A DNA stretch of 64,000 nt from Ilex aquifolium (taxonomy: Eukaryota > Streptophyta > Magnoliopsida > Aquifoliales > Aquifoliaceae), in the NCBI GenBank assembly GCA_951799425.1, contig OX637397.1:20279064-20343063 (forward strand), written 5' to 3'. A model generated the notes under the pieces. It had not been told where the DNA came from. It saw only the letters and a list, made by a program, of their open reading frames with translations, and made no database searches. This document shows, in pieces, positions 10,244-21,194 of the stretch (its first letter is position 1; each line of letters starts with the position of its first letter). Both the position numbers and the translations under genes were made by a program.

Positions 10244-11863
10244 AAATGTTGTGTTTAGGTAGAGGGTGTTATGGTGAGTTTAGCATGTAGGATATGATTT
10301 GGAATGTAAAAATTGTATACAATTTTGCGTTTATTTGGCATAATAATGTCCTTCATTATGCCATTTTGCATTCTCAGTTGTTGTAGCCTTTCATTGTAGC
10401 TTTAGCTTCCATTTGATACTTCTTCTTCTTCTTAAATTACTTGAACTTGAAAAATTATAGCATCGCGGTGTTTCCTCCTTCAATTTATTTGGACAACATA
10501 CAAGTGAAAATTGATTAGTGAATGTGGTGCAAGTAGCCATAGAGAATATGCTTAAAATGATAAAGTAAGCAAACAAGTTATTAACATCTTAAATCCATGT
10601 CACTTAGGTACTTTAATACAATCTAATGGAGATTTGTTCAGAATTTTGTATTTGAAAAATGTCTACTTCTTAAACAAGTTGCATTAACTTCTTTTACTGT
10701 TAAATCTTGCTTTTTGTGAACCAATTCTTAGTAGTCAGTACTTTCTTTTTTAGTGTCAGTTACCATGTTGATTATAAAATAATTGAGCTATTATGTTGAT
10801 TTTTTCCTAAAGTATTTATTTCGTATTGTATGTATTTTTCATTTGATCATACCACTGCCCTAATTTTGTTTTTATGGTTGGAAAAAATATTGTGGTGTCA
10901 TGTCTTCTTTATTTATTATTTTACGAATTGATATTGTTAATATTAATTGTTCAACTGACGCAGATTACGAGGGTTGAAGGGCTGTGCTGTTTGGGGAAAG
11001 ATGGCTTTGAAAGTATTTTTTGTGTGGAAGTGTCGTTTTGAATGTGGAATACTTAAGAATTAGGGTATTTTAGAATACGTAAACATAATTGTGCTATTTT
11101 CGATGAAATATGAAATTCAATCGACATAAAAACCATAGATTATTTGGAATTCTAGATGTCAGATTGGGCTATTATTTTTTTTTCTTTTAAATGTTTGATG
11201 ATTTTTACTAATATCTGAAGATTAATTGAACCAATCAACTTGATTTGTTTCAGTTTTGCTTTGTTTTTGAACTTTTGTTGTAGCAATTTTTATTTGGAGC
11301 TGATATGGATGTTAATTAAATGCATGCATTTGGAATTGTGGGTTGGACTGTGTAATTATTGTTTTGTAGATTGTCTATGCAAATTCATTTTTTTTTTGTC
11401 CTGTTTTTAAGAAAAATTATGTCCAATATTTTTAAAAGAACAAAAAAAAAAAAAAATTGTTCTGATTGAATATTGGCAATTTTTTGCTTAGTATAACATA
11501 GTATCTTCAGACAATAGACATTTTTTCTAATGACAAGTTCGCAAATCCCTGTAAGTTGACTTTTGATTAACTATTTTTGTGCGTTACATTAATTCTAATT
11601 AAGTATATAGTTTTAAGTATATGAATTTTATGCGTTTTCAATTTAAATTTATGAAACTTTGATTATTAAATCTCAGTTTTCCTCATTTTTTCTTTGAAAT
11701 TTGTCTTCACAAAAATTTTCATATAAGTAAAATTTTGTTGAGCATGTATGCAAAGTGCCAATGTATTAAGGATGTAGTTTAGGCTTTGGCTTAATACGTG
11801 CCTATGTTTAGTCTTTAATTTTTTCACATTCACTATCAATGTTTAATTTTTTTGAAATATATT
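10244..11863. other. Helitron interior, no supported gene
   Basis: AT-rich. The only item is an acceptor-like CGCAG followed by about 25 open codons (ITRVEGLCCLGKDGF) near 10964-11040, possibly a last captured exon in the plus orientation. Confidence 0.3.
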
Positions 11864-11994
11864 GTGCCTTTCGGCACGGGTTATCGCTAGTAGAAAGATA
11901 TGATTGATGAAATTTTAATATTAGTCAAACTCCTAAAATTTAGAAGTTGTTAGTTTTTAAATTTATTTTAATTAAATATAACTACGGAGGTATT

Positions 11995-12093
11995 TTAGAC
12001 AATGAAAATTAAAATAGACTTAATATTAAATAAGTTTCCTTGATGGACTTATAACCAAAAAAGTCCACAAAGGGGACCGCCTCTAAATTTCCC
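11995..12093 (-). repeat. Right TIR of the MULE
   Basis: Partner of the left TIR at 3567-3665. The near-perfect 9-bp target duplication begins at 12094. Confidence 0.65.
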
Positions 12094-12499
12094 TACTTTT
12101 TAACTCTTAACCCAATTAGAGATATCCAAAAAATATAGCGACAGCATCACCTCTTATACTCCATAAAATTGCATAAACCTACTAAAATCTTACCTGATCT
12201 AGTGCTTTTCATTGTACAAATCTACTGTTCACCGCACGTTTGAATTGCTGTAATTGGATATTTATCCGACTTATATGTTCCATGTGTGTTTCTGCCTCTA
12301 TACTTCCCTAGTAGGCGATTTACTAGCAACTTACATAGCAGCATTAAACAGCCTATTACATTAATTACAAGAGCATTAATAGTATTCAAGAGAAAATACA
12401 TCAAAAAGATTACGCAGAAAACAGCCAAAAAAAGAAAAAACCGAATTTCACAAACTAATATGTACATAGATATACATACATACATACATACTTTATAGA

Positions 12500-12870
12500 G
12501 AGAGAGTGAGTGACATACCAGTTGAAAAAGTGCAATTGGGGCCAAAAAATTTGCAGATCATCTGCCATTTATAAGATCTAGTATCGAAATTTGAATCCCC
12601 AGAGCATTTTGTGCCTCGATCGACAGCGCAAATCGCCGAGATTTTGGTCTATATTTGTGTATTTAGATGTTTAGAGAGAGAAAGCCCCTAGAAAAAGCTT
12701 AGTGAAGAGAGAAATAAAGAGAGTTGAGCTCAATGATGATAAAGTGAGGGAGGAGTGATTTTACTCTTGGCCGGTGGCTTTTTTCGGTGTACCTACGGTC
12801 AAGTGCACCCACCTGATTGTGCCACGTCGTCGTGTGGTCTACTTGCGGGTCCTACAAGTTGTAATGTGAT
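12500..12870 (-). promoter_or_regulatory. Promoter/5'-leader-like segment on the minus strand
   Basis: Reading the minus strand there is a GACGTGGC box (ABRE/G-box core ACGTGG, about 12838-12831), then CT-rich leader sequence (about 12760-12660). A short upstream frame MLWGFKFRY-stop follows, then ATG and 16 codons MADDLQIFWPQLHFFN, ending at a good donor TG|GTATGT at about 12520. It may be the first exon of a gene, perhaps the non-coding first exon of the SPARK gene 11 kb downstream: the phase does not fit a coding join to that exon. No other minus-strand exon in between fits. Confidence 0.35.
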
Positions 12871-13570
12871 TAGGGAGCTGATCAAATTTAGGTATATTTT
12901 AGGAATGCTACTTAGAACGAATTTACTAATTTAATTTATTAACCTAATTTATTATGATTTTTGAATTGCTTGTGAGGTCTATTAAATTTTAGAATTTGGT
13001 GTTGACACAATGATTTCGTTAAAGTTATATCTTTAGGTTAACAAATTAAATTTAATAGATTAAATATTAATCTAAATTAAAATTCAATCAATTTCAGTTT
13101 TTAAATCTGAATTGGTTTTATCTCACTTTATTTATTTAAATTTGGGTTTATCAGACTCGATTGATCGTCTTCTTAATTTTATGTAGCAATATGTGAGTAT
13201 ATCGCATGATTTAGTGATTTTTTTGTCATTTAAAATTCAAGTATAATTTATTAAAATCAACTCTAATTAATTTATTAAAATTAGATTGGATATTTGACTT
13301 TCAACGAATAGTCTGCAGATCGGGATGATATCCTGACTTTAAGAGAAAACCCGATAACGTTTAGGATTGAGCATTGATAGAGTTAGCCCAAAAATACAAA
13401 TCCTCATAAAATAATGAAAACTAGAAAATGAGATTCTTAAGCCATCAAGCTTTATTTCATATAAACTTTGCTTTACTGACAGTTTGTTTTTGAAATTTCT
13501 ACATTTCCTACGATAGTTGGCAACAATTATCTCGTTTTTCATTTTGGCCCACGTTTTTCTCCTTACATAG
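12871..13570. other. AT-rich intergenic stretch
   Basis: No gene, RNA or convincing repeat seen. The minus-strand frame at 13339-13689 has no recognisable content. Confidence 0.5.
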
Positions 13571-13770
13571 TGCTTAAACTTAAGGATGTTAATTGAGTCG
13601 AGTTTGGTAAGTTTAAGTATGCTCAAGTTTGACTTGATTGTGACTTTGAATTCGAAATTAGATTCTTGCTTAAGTTCGAGTATGCTCAAGTTTTACTTAG
13701 CATGAACTTTAGAGTATTTGAGCCAAACTCGAGTTAAAATCGAGTTAAAATCGAGCTCGACATCTTAGTA
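13571..13770. mobile_element. hAT-type MITE candidate, ~200 bp
   Basis: Left end TAAGGATGTTAATTGAGTCG; right end in reverse complement CTAAGATGTCGAGCTCGA. The ends resemble those of the 22624-22984 MITE (TAGGGGTGTTAAT / TAGAGATGTCAAAT). The interior is CTCGAGTT-rich. No clean target duplication was found, so the boundaries are approximate. Confidence 0.4.
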
Positions 13771-14335
13771 AATTTTTTGGAATATTTGCATTATTCATGT
13801 CACATATCATAAAATGTGTTTTTTACAAAATTATTATTTGTTAAATACTATTTTTAATAGTGCATACATACATATATATTGTATTGATATGATTAAATAT
13901 TTAGGTTGGATCTTTTCTAATCAACATAGGTGACTTGGCTAGAGGAACCATCAAGTAGTGAAAAATTAAATCAAGGTATTAAGAGTATGTTAACCTACTT
14001 TGACGACGGAGAGTTGAGAAAATATCGATGGTCATCCAGGCTAACTTGATAAGTGATACTCCCTTGTTTGTCTCTGTTTGAAAAATAAAAATTGCTTCCT
14101 AATTTATTATTATTAACATTTTTTTTTTTGCACGGTCTACTTTCCCATACAAAGAGTGTTGTACATTCTTGAATTGAATTACTGACAAAGGCTTAACACT
14201 TTGTTCTGTCCATAACAACCTTCTGTCCTCATGGTTATAAAATTTATGTCATGTTAGTTCTTCTTTGAAAATTCTCCTTTGACAATTGACAATTTGTCAG
14301 TCGGTTTCAAGAAAGCCATTCCCTTCAAGTGTGAG

Positions 14336-14785
14336 ACACTTGGGACATGTTTGGTATGTTTTTTGGGACGGATTTAGATTGGCTTATCCAAACCCTTTCA
14401 AACCTAAAGATGAAATTCAAAGATGGGATTCAACATTTAATATTGTCCATACCCATGTTTGGTATGCGCAGGGATATATGACTATTATGATAATATATTT
14501 GTATGTAAATGACTATTGTGCCTTTTAACTAATTTAATCCAAACATGGGTATGGATATATGAGAGGTATAAATGTCATTTGAATGTGAAACTCTCAAACC
14601 CACATATGAACCCCCCCCCCCCCCCCCATGGATTTCATGACCGGGCCAGGACCGGGCCGGATTTCAAACCCTAGACTACATGCCTACTTACCAAACATGG
14701 GTTTAAGGGGGTTTAGTCCAAACCCATATTCCAACCCCCCCCCCCCCCCCCAAAACCCACATACCAAACAGCCCCCTAGAGTATT
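14336..14785. mobile_element. Probable hAT-like MITE with poly-C tracts
   Basis: Inverted ends CTTGGGACATGTTTGGTATG (left) and CTAGGGGGCTGTTTGGTATG (reverse complement of right). GTTTGGTATG also occurs internally near 14460. Two C-runs of about 15-18 (near 14610 and 14737) interrupt it. No 8-bp duplication was found. Confidence 0.45.
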
Positions 14786-15569
14786 ACAATTGGAAATGTT
14801 GCCTTTAAGTTGTCCTTGGGTTGCACCAAAATTGTCGCCAAAACAATCATGGGAGCATTTTGAAAACTCCTCAAAATTCGGATTCATATTTTGATCTGCT
14901 TCAACATCCCAATCCACATGGTCATGCTGGACATCATGTGATAATAATAACAATCTCAATTGAAGATACATGTACAAAAAGACCATAACATAGTAGAATT
15001 GTTAAGAAAACAACAGTTTATAATAGAAATATCTCATGTATGTAGATTGGTTAGTAAGAATTCACACACCGAATATATATGGTTCACACACACGCGCACA
15101 CACAATATTCAATTAATCCCTACAGTGCCATAACGTGTTAGGAAGCGCATATACTGACGCATCAGTATTTAAAGAAATCTTTTCAAGAGTAGTATACTAA
15201 CTCTCAGCCTCGGAGCACGTGAACGAATAGCGGTTTAAAACCTTGCAAAGAACAAACACCCCACTATGAGTGATATGAAACATTTTAATCCCTTGAGGCA
15301 AGAAATACATCTAAATACTTTGCGATATAAGTTCGAGTACATTCAAGTTCACTAGACCTAACCATATAAGAGATTTAATTTAGGCGTTTCAAACAAATCC
15401 ACGTATACCATGAGTAACAATTTCACAATTCTTGAAACACAGGAAACTTCAATAAAATGTGCATGACAGCGCGAGAAACATTACCTAGTTGCCAATATTC
15501 AAGATCTAGGGTTTACGAATCCAAAACACACATCGGATGTAGATCAGATATTTTTTTAACAAAACAAAT
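14786..15569. other. Intergenic stretch with short CA/CG repeat
   Basis: Holds a (CA)n/(CG) microsatellite near 15083-15107. No gene was recognised. Confidence 0.5.
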
Positions 15570-15935
15570 CATATTTTTGTGGAATTTTCGCACTTTGCAC
15601 CCCGAAAGATTATTTTTCTCACTTTGCATCCTGAATGTCATAAATTAGTTCCAATGTAGCCTTCGGACTAACATTCGTTTCAGATACCGTTAAAAATTGA
15701 TGCACTTACCACTCAAGAATATGAATGATAAGTTTATATTTTTGTCCAAGAGCAACACAAGTGGGTCGCATGTGCATCAAATTTTAATGGAATCTGAAAC
15801 AGACGTTAGTTTGAGGGCCACATTGGAACCAATTTATAACATTCAAGGTGCAATGTGGGAAAAATAATAATCTTTTGGGGTGTAAAATGGGAATCGAGAC
15901 ATCTTTTGGAGTGCAAAGTGCGAAAAACCCTATTT
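15570..15935. mobile_element. Fold-back MITE, ~365 bp
   Basis: Long inverted arms. The left arm runs TTTTCGCACTTTGCACCCCG, then ...GTTTCAGATACC. The right arm in reverse complement reads TTTTTCGCACTTTGCACTCC, then ...GTTTCAGATTCC. Both arms share GTTCCAATGTNGCC. Arms of about 120-140 bp surround a spacer of about 90 bp. This fits a MULE-type or other fold-back MITE. Target duplication not resolved. Confidence 0.65.
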
Positions 15936-18035
15936 TTATTTAAAATCCAAAACAGTTGTAGATCTATAATATGTACACAGATTCGAGTCAAAAATTGCAT
16001 ACATAATAGCCTTAGCATCAATGAATAGGAAAGAAAAATATACTCTACTTTGATTTCGTAGACAATTAATCCTAAAGTATTTTACACGATTTCCTATGTG
16101 TAGATCTCTTTTTGTTCTAGCTCGATCTGTTCTTTCTCTTCTTCTTTCTTCTCTCTTCTCTCTACAAGTCTTCCTTAAGTTTTCAGGTGGTTGGAGTGTG
16201 CAAATAAACCCTAAAACTAATCCTTGGGTGTTTATAGGGTATGGAGCTAAACAACGCAAACTGATTGCACCAAGAATCGCATGCGCATCTGGACTGACTA
16301 ATCTCTTTGCCCAAATACAAACACGTGTCTGAATGCATATCTTTCGTCTAGACAGGCCCAAATCACTGCCAAAAGTTTAAGAGGTATATCTGGATACACT
16401 ATTTCTGTCTGGAAGTGGGTGAATTTTTGCCCCAAACTTTCAGTCCAATTTTAACCTAGTTAAAGGCCGATTCACGAAAGTTTCATGAAATACACTTTTG
16501 TAGATCTTGAAGTTTTTTTCCCTAAAAAATCAACTCAATTAGACATTAGGGTAAAAAGTTATATCTAAAATACTAAAGTAGTGTCAAATACTTTACTTCC
16601 CGAATTTTCTCCAAAATGTGTTTAAGCCTCGAAATACCTCCAAATTAGGGTTACCAAGATCTACAAAACCATAGGCGAACCACGATCTATGTTAGATGAC
16701 CCCAAACGGGGTACATTCGCGTCCCAAATCGGCAAATCTGGAGTCCCCAAAGTTTATCCCTGACTATGAATTACCCACCCCAAATCAAGATCCTAAATCC
16801 AATCCAACTCCAAAATTGTTCCAAAATCCAAAAAAGAAAAAATACCAGAGAAGAAGCTATGAAGATGGTGGATGCAATACCTACCTGCATTTCAACCTAC
16901 GAGAGTATGCAGGTGTTGATTTCTCACCTTTGTCGCATGATCTCGTTGATTTTGCACCACCATGGTCGTTGGAATTGTACTTTCTCCCTCTCGATTTGCA
17001 AGAAAATTTTCATTGTAGTTGAGTATACACCATGCTCGAATCGCAAATGAATCTCCATATATCTTCGATTTTAAAATCTCCATTGGCACGGTAGAAGTAG
17101 AGAAATCAATGGGGACTAGGGTTGTTTTTCGATTTGTATCGAAAGGGATGAATTGGTATGGAGTCTATGGACTCCTCACCACACAATATATCAGACTTAA
17201 AAAAAGGAAAAAAAAAACAAAATAAATAAAATAAAAGAGTATGGAAAGCCCCGTGTTCTCACAGCCTACAAAGTGGCCAATAGAAAGAAACACATGACTT
17301 ATTGAAAATAGGCAAAAATTGCATTTAGAAACTGACTGGAAAAGGGAAACAAAATTGATTTAAATCGACTGGAAAAGGAAAAAAAAATTGTCTTTAGAAA
17401 CTAACCTAATTTGGTCAGGTTTCTTTAACCTGGTAGACTTAAAAAAAATTAGAAACGTGAAATCGGTATATGCACCAATGCCTATAAATTAACTGAAACC
17501 TTGGTATTCTTATACCCATCTAATCAAATCTCCATCTAGAAACTCTCTTTGCCCTAGTCCCGTAACCTACTCACCTCCATTAAATTTTATTGAATTGCTA
17601 ATTTTTAAGAGATGGCATTTGGAAAAAAGGAGAATGGAAGAGCATAATTTTTCGTATTTTGAAAAATTTGGATGACTCTACAGATGAACATGAGGTTAAA
17701 CAAGTTGAAGTAACTAGACAAATTAATACCAGCTAGTCGGTAAAAAGTAACATACAGGCACATCAACCACAAGTGAAAATTGAAGCCATTATTCAATGAA
17801 GTCATTCTTAATGGTGCGACATAAGGGAAAAATCTAGGCATACATTTTCCCATTAACTTTGTGTTCATATACTCGAATGCAATATCACTTTTTTTGGTGA
17901 TAATGGATAATCGTGAAAGAAAACAGACATTAAACGATGTCTATATTAATGGATAATTGTGTTGAATATGAAAAATTGTGGGAATGATTATAAGAGGCAG
18001 AAAAAGTAGAAGTTTCTTCATCCCTAAAAACTTCT
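15936..18035. other. No supported gene; repeat-like sequence
   Basis: Part of this (about 16440-16660) resembles 25080-25310 at low identity, for example CTCCAAAATGTGTTTAAGCC against CTTCAAAATGCGTTTAAGGC, so both belong to some dispersed repeat, probably a retrotransposon LTR or leader. Open frames of 70-140 codons on both strands show no family features. The 17600-18035 part probably belongs to the decayed hAT element that follows, but its frame is broken. Confidence 0.4.
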
Positions 18036-18387
18036 ACAATGATGAAGCAGCATCCTTCATCAACTTCAAGACCAATTGAAGATGCATTCAAAATTATGGA
18101 CAAAGATATGGTTGATATGAAGGTGATGAGAGGTTTATGCGCTAATGAGATTCCATTTAATGTGTCGATCAATCCTCAATTTCATAAGATGATTTCAACA
18201 ATAAATAGAGGACCTAAAAGATATAAGCCTTCTTCCTATGAAAAATAAATAACAATTTTATTGGATGAATGTAAAAGAAGTGTTGAGAAAGATTTATTTT
18301 CAATTAAAATACGTGGTTTTCTCATTGGGTATCCATTGTGTCAGATGGGTGGATGAATGTTAAATATCAACTGCTAATTAATATAAT
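18036..18387 (+). pseudogene. hAT transposase fragment (DUF659-like), truncated by gypsy insertion
   Basis: The plus-strand frame includes ANEIPFNVSINPQFHKMIST and GPKRYKPSSYEK, then after a stop LLDECKRSVEKDLFSI and, in another frame, an SDGWMN-like end. The order (G/N)-IPFN, YKPPSY, SDGW is that of DUF659 in plant hAT transposases, just before the catalytic region. It has a premature stop at about 18246 and at least one frameshift, and is cut at 18387 by the LTR of a gypsy element. The catalytic and dimerisation regions are missing. It is a relic. Confidence 0.65.
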
Positions 18388-20603
18388 TGTGAAACCCGAG
18401 AAAATTAAAACTTAACTAAAAATGGGCAAAACGGTGATTAGCCGTTATGATATGGGTTGAAAAATCAAATGTTTCTAGAACTCGGATGACGAAACAAACC
18501 TTGCTGTTGGATTCGTCTCGCGAATTCTAGTTACCCAGTCAATTTTTATTGAATTTTGAGACAGTCGAATTTTTCGCGTTTTACGATGCAATCAGGTCGC
18601 GCTACTAAAATTATCGCAATTAGATTTTATTCCCGGAAGCCAGTAAATAATTTAAAGTTGGTAGAATAAAAATATATTTAACTTGACACGAGACGAGATT
18701 TAATTGATTAGGAATAAAACGGGACTAGTTAAGAGGGAACGTGTGGCGTAACGTGGGCCAAGTAAAATGAGAAGTATAAAAAAAATGGAAAAAATTGGGT
18801 CTTTCACCAAATTTGCCCAAATATCAACCGAGAGAGAAGAGAGAGAAGAGAGAACAGAGAGGAAGAGCCTCCTCTTCATCTTCTCTCTTAGATCTATGAA
18901 GATCCAACCGTTGGATCGCTTCGGCCAATAATTAAAATTACTCTACAAAACACGAGCTACGCAACCATTCTAAAGATCGTGCCTTTCTCCAAAATCTCAA
19001 AGACAAGAATTGAGGGCTAAGGCTTGGTTTGAGGTGCTCAAGATTTCTACGACGAGGGCTTATGCTATAAGAGGTAGGGTTCCCTCTTATCTATGTATAT
19101 TTTCAACCTAGGGTTACAATATGAAATGGGTAGGGTTATAGATATGTAATCTCATGTGTAAACTCACACTTAGTGTATCTAGAAATTAGGTATGAGAACA
19201 TGTTAAAACCATTTCTTTCTTGATTTGGGTTTGATGAAATGGCTTGTTTAGGTATGTTATGTGTTTACATTTTTTTTTTTGCCTACCAATTGTTTAATAA
19301 CAAGCTTAGAAATTCAAGTATGTTATTTGGATTGAAATCACATGTGACATGCTTGAGAATGTTTGTAGAAAATAGACATGTTTATTATATGCTTTATGAT
19401 TTGATGGGTATGATGATATGAATTGCAATTATAAATTATATTTGCATATGCAAGAGTAGCATTGCATTCGTTGGCATCCGACATGAGTGTGAGTGTGGGT
19501 GTGGGTGCATGTTTTTAATCATACACCATTCTTGGTGGGTTGATATGTGGGCTCGGGAAAGTTGGACCTAGGTTTAGCTGAGTCGCACGAGTTTGCATTG
19601 AAAAACGTGTTGGGATTAGCAAGAAGGGCTAAATTTTTCCTTGGGTGCAAGACTCGAAAATTTCGGATACACACTCTCGTTGGCATTGAGTGCATAAAGT
19701 GTGTCGGTATACGCAGAACTATTGGTGAAAATCCATAAATGCCGTTTTCGGTTAGGTGACCATTAGCAAAAGTCCATAAATAAATATCCTAAGAAAGACA
19801 CAGGTTTCTTTTTATAAAATAGTCATTGGATGTCTAACATCAATGGCGATGGCTTGGAATGCCCAGATGCATACGCATGACATAACATGTGTTATGGGAA
19901 CCGGTGGGGCTCGATTTGCATTGCATGCGTAAGTTCTCATCTCATGGCATGACATGAAATTGTAGCATTCATTTACAAAATTTATGTACTTGAATGGATG
20001 CTTGACATGATGATTTACATGTAACATTTCATATACTTCTGGGTTGAGAGGTGATCTCCATAGGAGATACCCTATTAAGCGTGGCTCACCCTTTATGAGA
20101 ATACATTTCAGGCACCGGACAAACATCCACATGAGGCCCTCCTATGGCCCTGCTTTGAGGAGATAGCCGGATTGTGGCTCTTGAGTTAGAGTTTTGTAGT
20201 CCCTTGTGAAAATTCACATTTTGGCCTTGTATATTTTGGGAAACTAAAACTTGTATATTCTTTTGGAACAAAGGCATGTAATTGGGACTTAATGTATGAA
20301 CATTTGTTCTTTTATTGAATGGATATTGTCTGACAATGGTTGTGGATGGATATGCAATGTATGAAATGCTTGAATATTGATGTTAGGCCATGGAATGGTC
20401 ATAAGAGTATTAAAATGCACAAGTTGTGTTTTGGGTAGAGCTACCTATACAAATGAGACTTTGCCCGGATTTCGTTTAAGTTATGGAACCCGGTGAATGG
20501 AGTATTACTATGTGTTATCAGGTTAAGCGGTATCACGAGTTATTCTGCGGGTTGATGGGTAATCAACGGGTTAATCGGGACCTCCAAAAATTGGGGCGTC
20601 ACA
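18388..20603 (+). repeat. 5' LTR of plus-strand gypsy
   Basis: 2.2 kb, bounded by TG...CA and followed two bases later by the PBS. The first ~250 bases share blocks with the LTR of the minus-strand relative, for example GATGACGAAACAAACCTT and GTCTCGCGAA. Confidence 0.8.
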
Positions 20604-20869
20604 GCTTGGTGTCAGAGCCTAGACTTTAGACCTTACATGGGTCTTGTGGGAAATGAGTATCATTTTTCGTTACGGGAAGATCTGGTTAGAGCATTTGATT
20701 TATATACATTGCATGTTCTTTGTTATGTGTTTAATATATGAATATATGTATGCTTGAACATGAGGAATGTGAAAAAAAAAAACCTAAGTGGACTTATAGC
20801 CTTAGGATTGGAAAAAGGAAGGAAGAAGAAACTGAAATAAAGGGGAAAGAAGGGGGCTCATTCAAACAC

Positions 20870-21077
20870 CATCCACGTTCGAATGTGACTTGCAATCTAC
20901 AGGGACTGGGATACTACTACTTCAGCTCGTTGGAATGGCACCCACGTTTGAACGTGACTAGCTCCCAGTACTTTTTCAGAATCTCAGAAACTCTACAGAG
21001 ACTGAGATACTGTGACCTTTGTATGTTCAAATGCAAATCCATGTTCGAACTTAAGTCCATTCGAACGTAACTATCTG
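20870..21077. repeat. Leader repeats built on CACGTTCGAA(C/T)GTG
   Basis: Four to five diverged copies of a palindromic core (CACGTTCGAATGTGAC, CACGTTTGAACGTGACTA, CATGTTCGAAC, CATTCGAACGTAAC), spaced 60-70 bp apart and separated by GGGACTGGGATACT-like text. They lie between PBS and gag of the plus-strand gypsy. Confidence 0.7.
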
Positions 21078-21194
21078 TTGCTTAAAAGTTTTCATTGAGG
21101 TTTGAAACCAACTAGCATGTTCTCTTACGACATCATTGTATCCTTGTTAATGGTCCAAGACACTAAGTTAGGACCATTGTTATCTTATGTTTAG

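Larger units (their letters stand above)
4849..11890 (+). mobile_element. Helitron, about 7 kb, non-autonomous
   Basis: The 5' end begins TCTATATAATAAAACAAAAA after an A. The same TC motif also occurs at 4843, so the exact start is one of these two. The 3' end has the diagnostic hairpin GTGCC-TTTC-GGCAC (11864-11877), a short spacer, then CTAG at 11887-11890 followed by T. This gives insertion between A and T without a target duplication, as for Helitrons. No Rep/helicase coding is visible. Inside are leader-like and exon-like pieces in the plus orientation and a nested copia element (7918-10238). A second TC-start motif (TCTCTATAATAAAAC at 6383) could be an alternative 5' end. Confidence 0.65.
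3567..12093. mobile_element. MULE (Pack-MULE-like) element, about 1.5 kb, expanded by a nested Helitron
   Basis: Long imperfect terminal inverted repeats of roughly 95 bp start GTGAAAATTGGGGCTCAGTC at 3567; the reverse complement of the right end starts GGGAAATTTAGAGGCGGTCC at 12093. Both then share the landmark GAAACTTATTT. Directly outside are 9-bp direct repeats, TACTTTTAA (3558-3566) and TACTTTTTA (12094-12102), 8 of 9 identical. Long TIRs plus a 9-bp duplication are the signature of Mutator-like elements. Without the inserted Helitron (4849-11890) the element is about 1.5 kb and has no transposase, so it is non-autonomous. It carries a host-gene exon fragment at about 3.98-4.08 kb. Confidence 0.7.

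Noticed and set aside
15936..16361. 141-codon minus-strand frame
   Set aside because: No domain, basic low-complexity stretch, partly over the fold-back MITE; no support as a gene.
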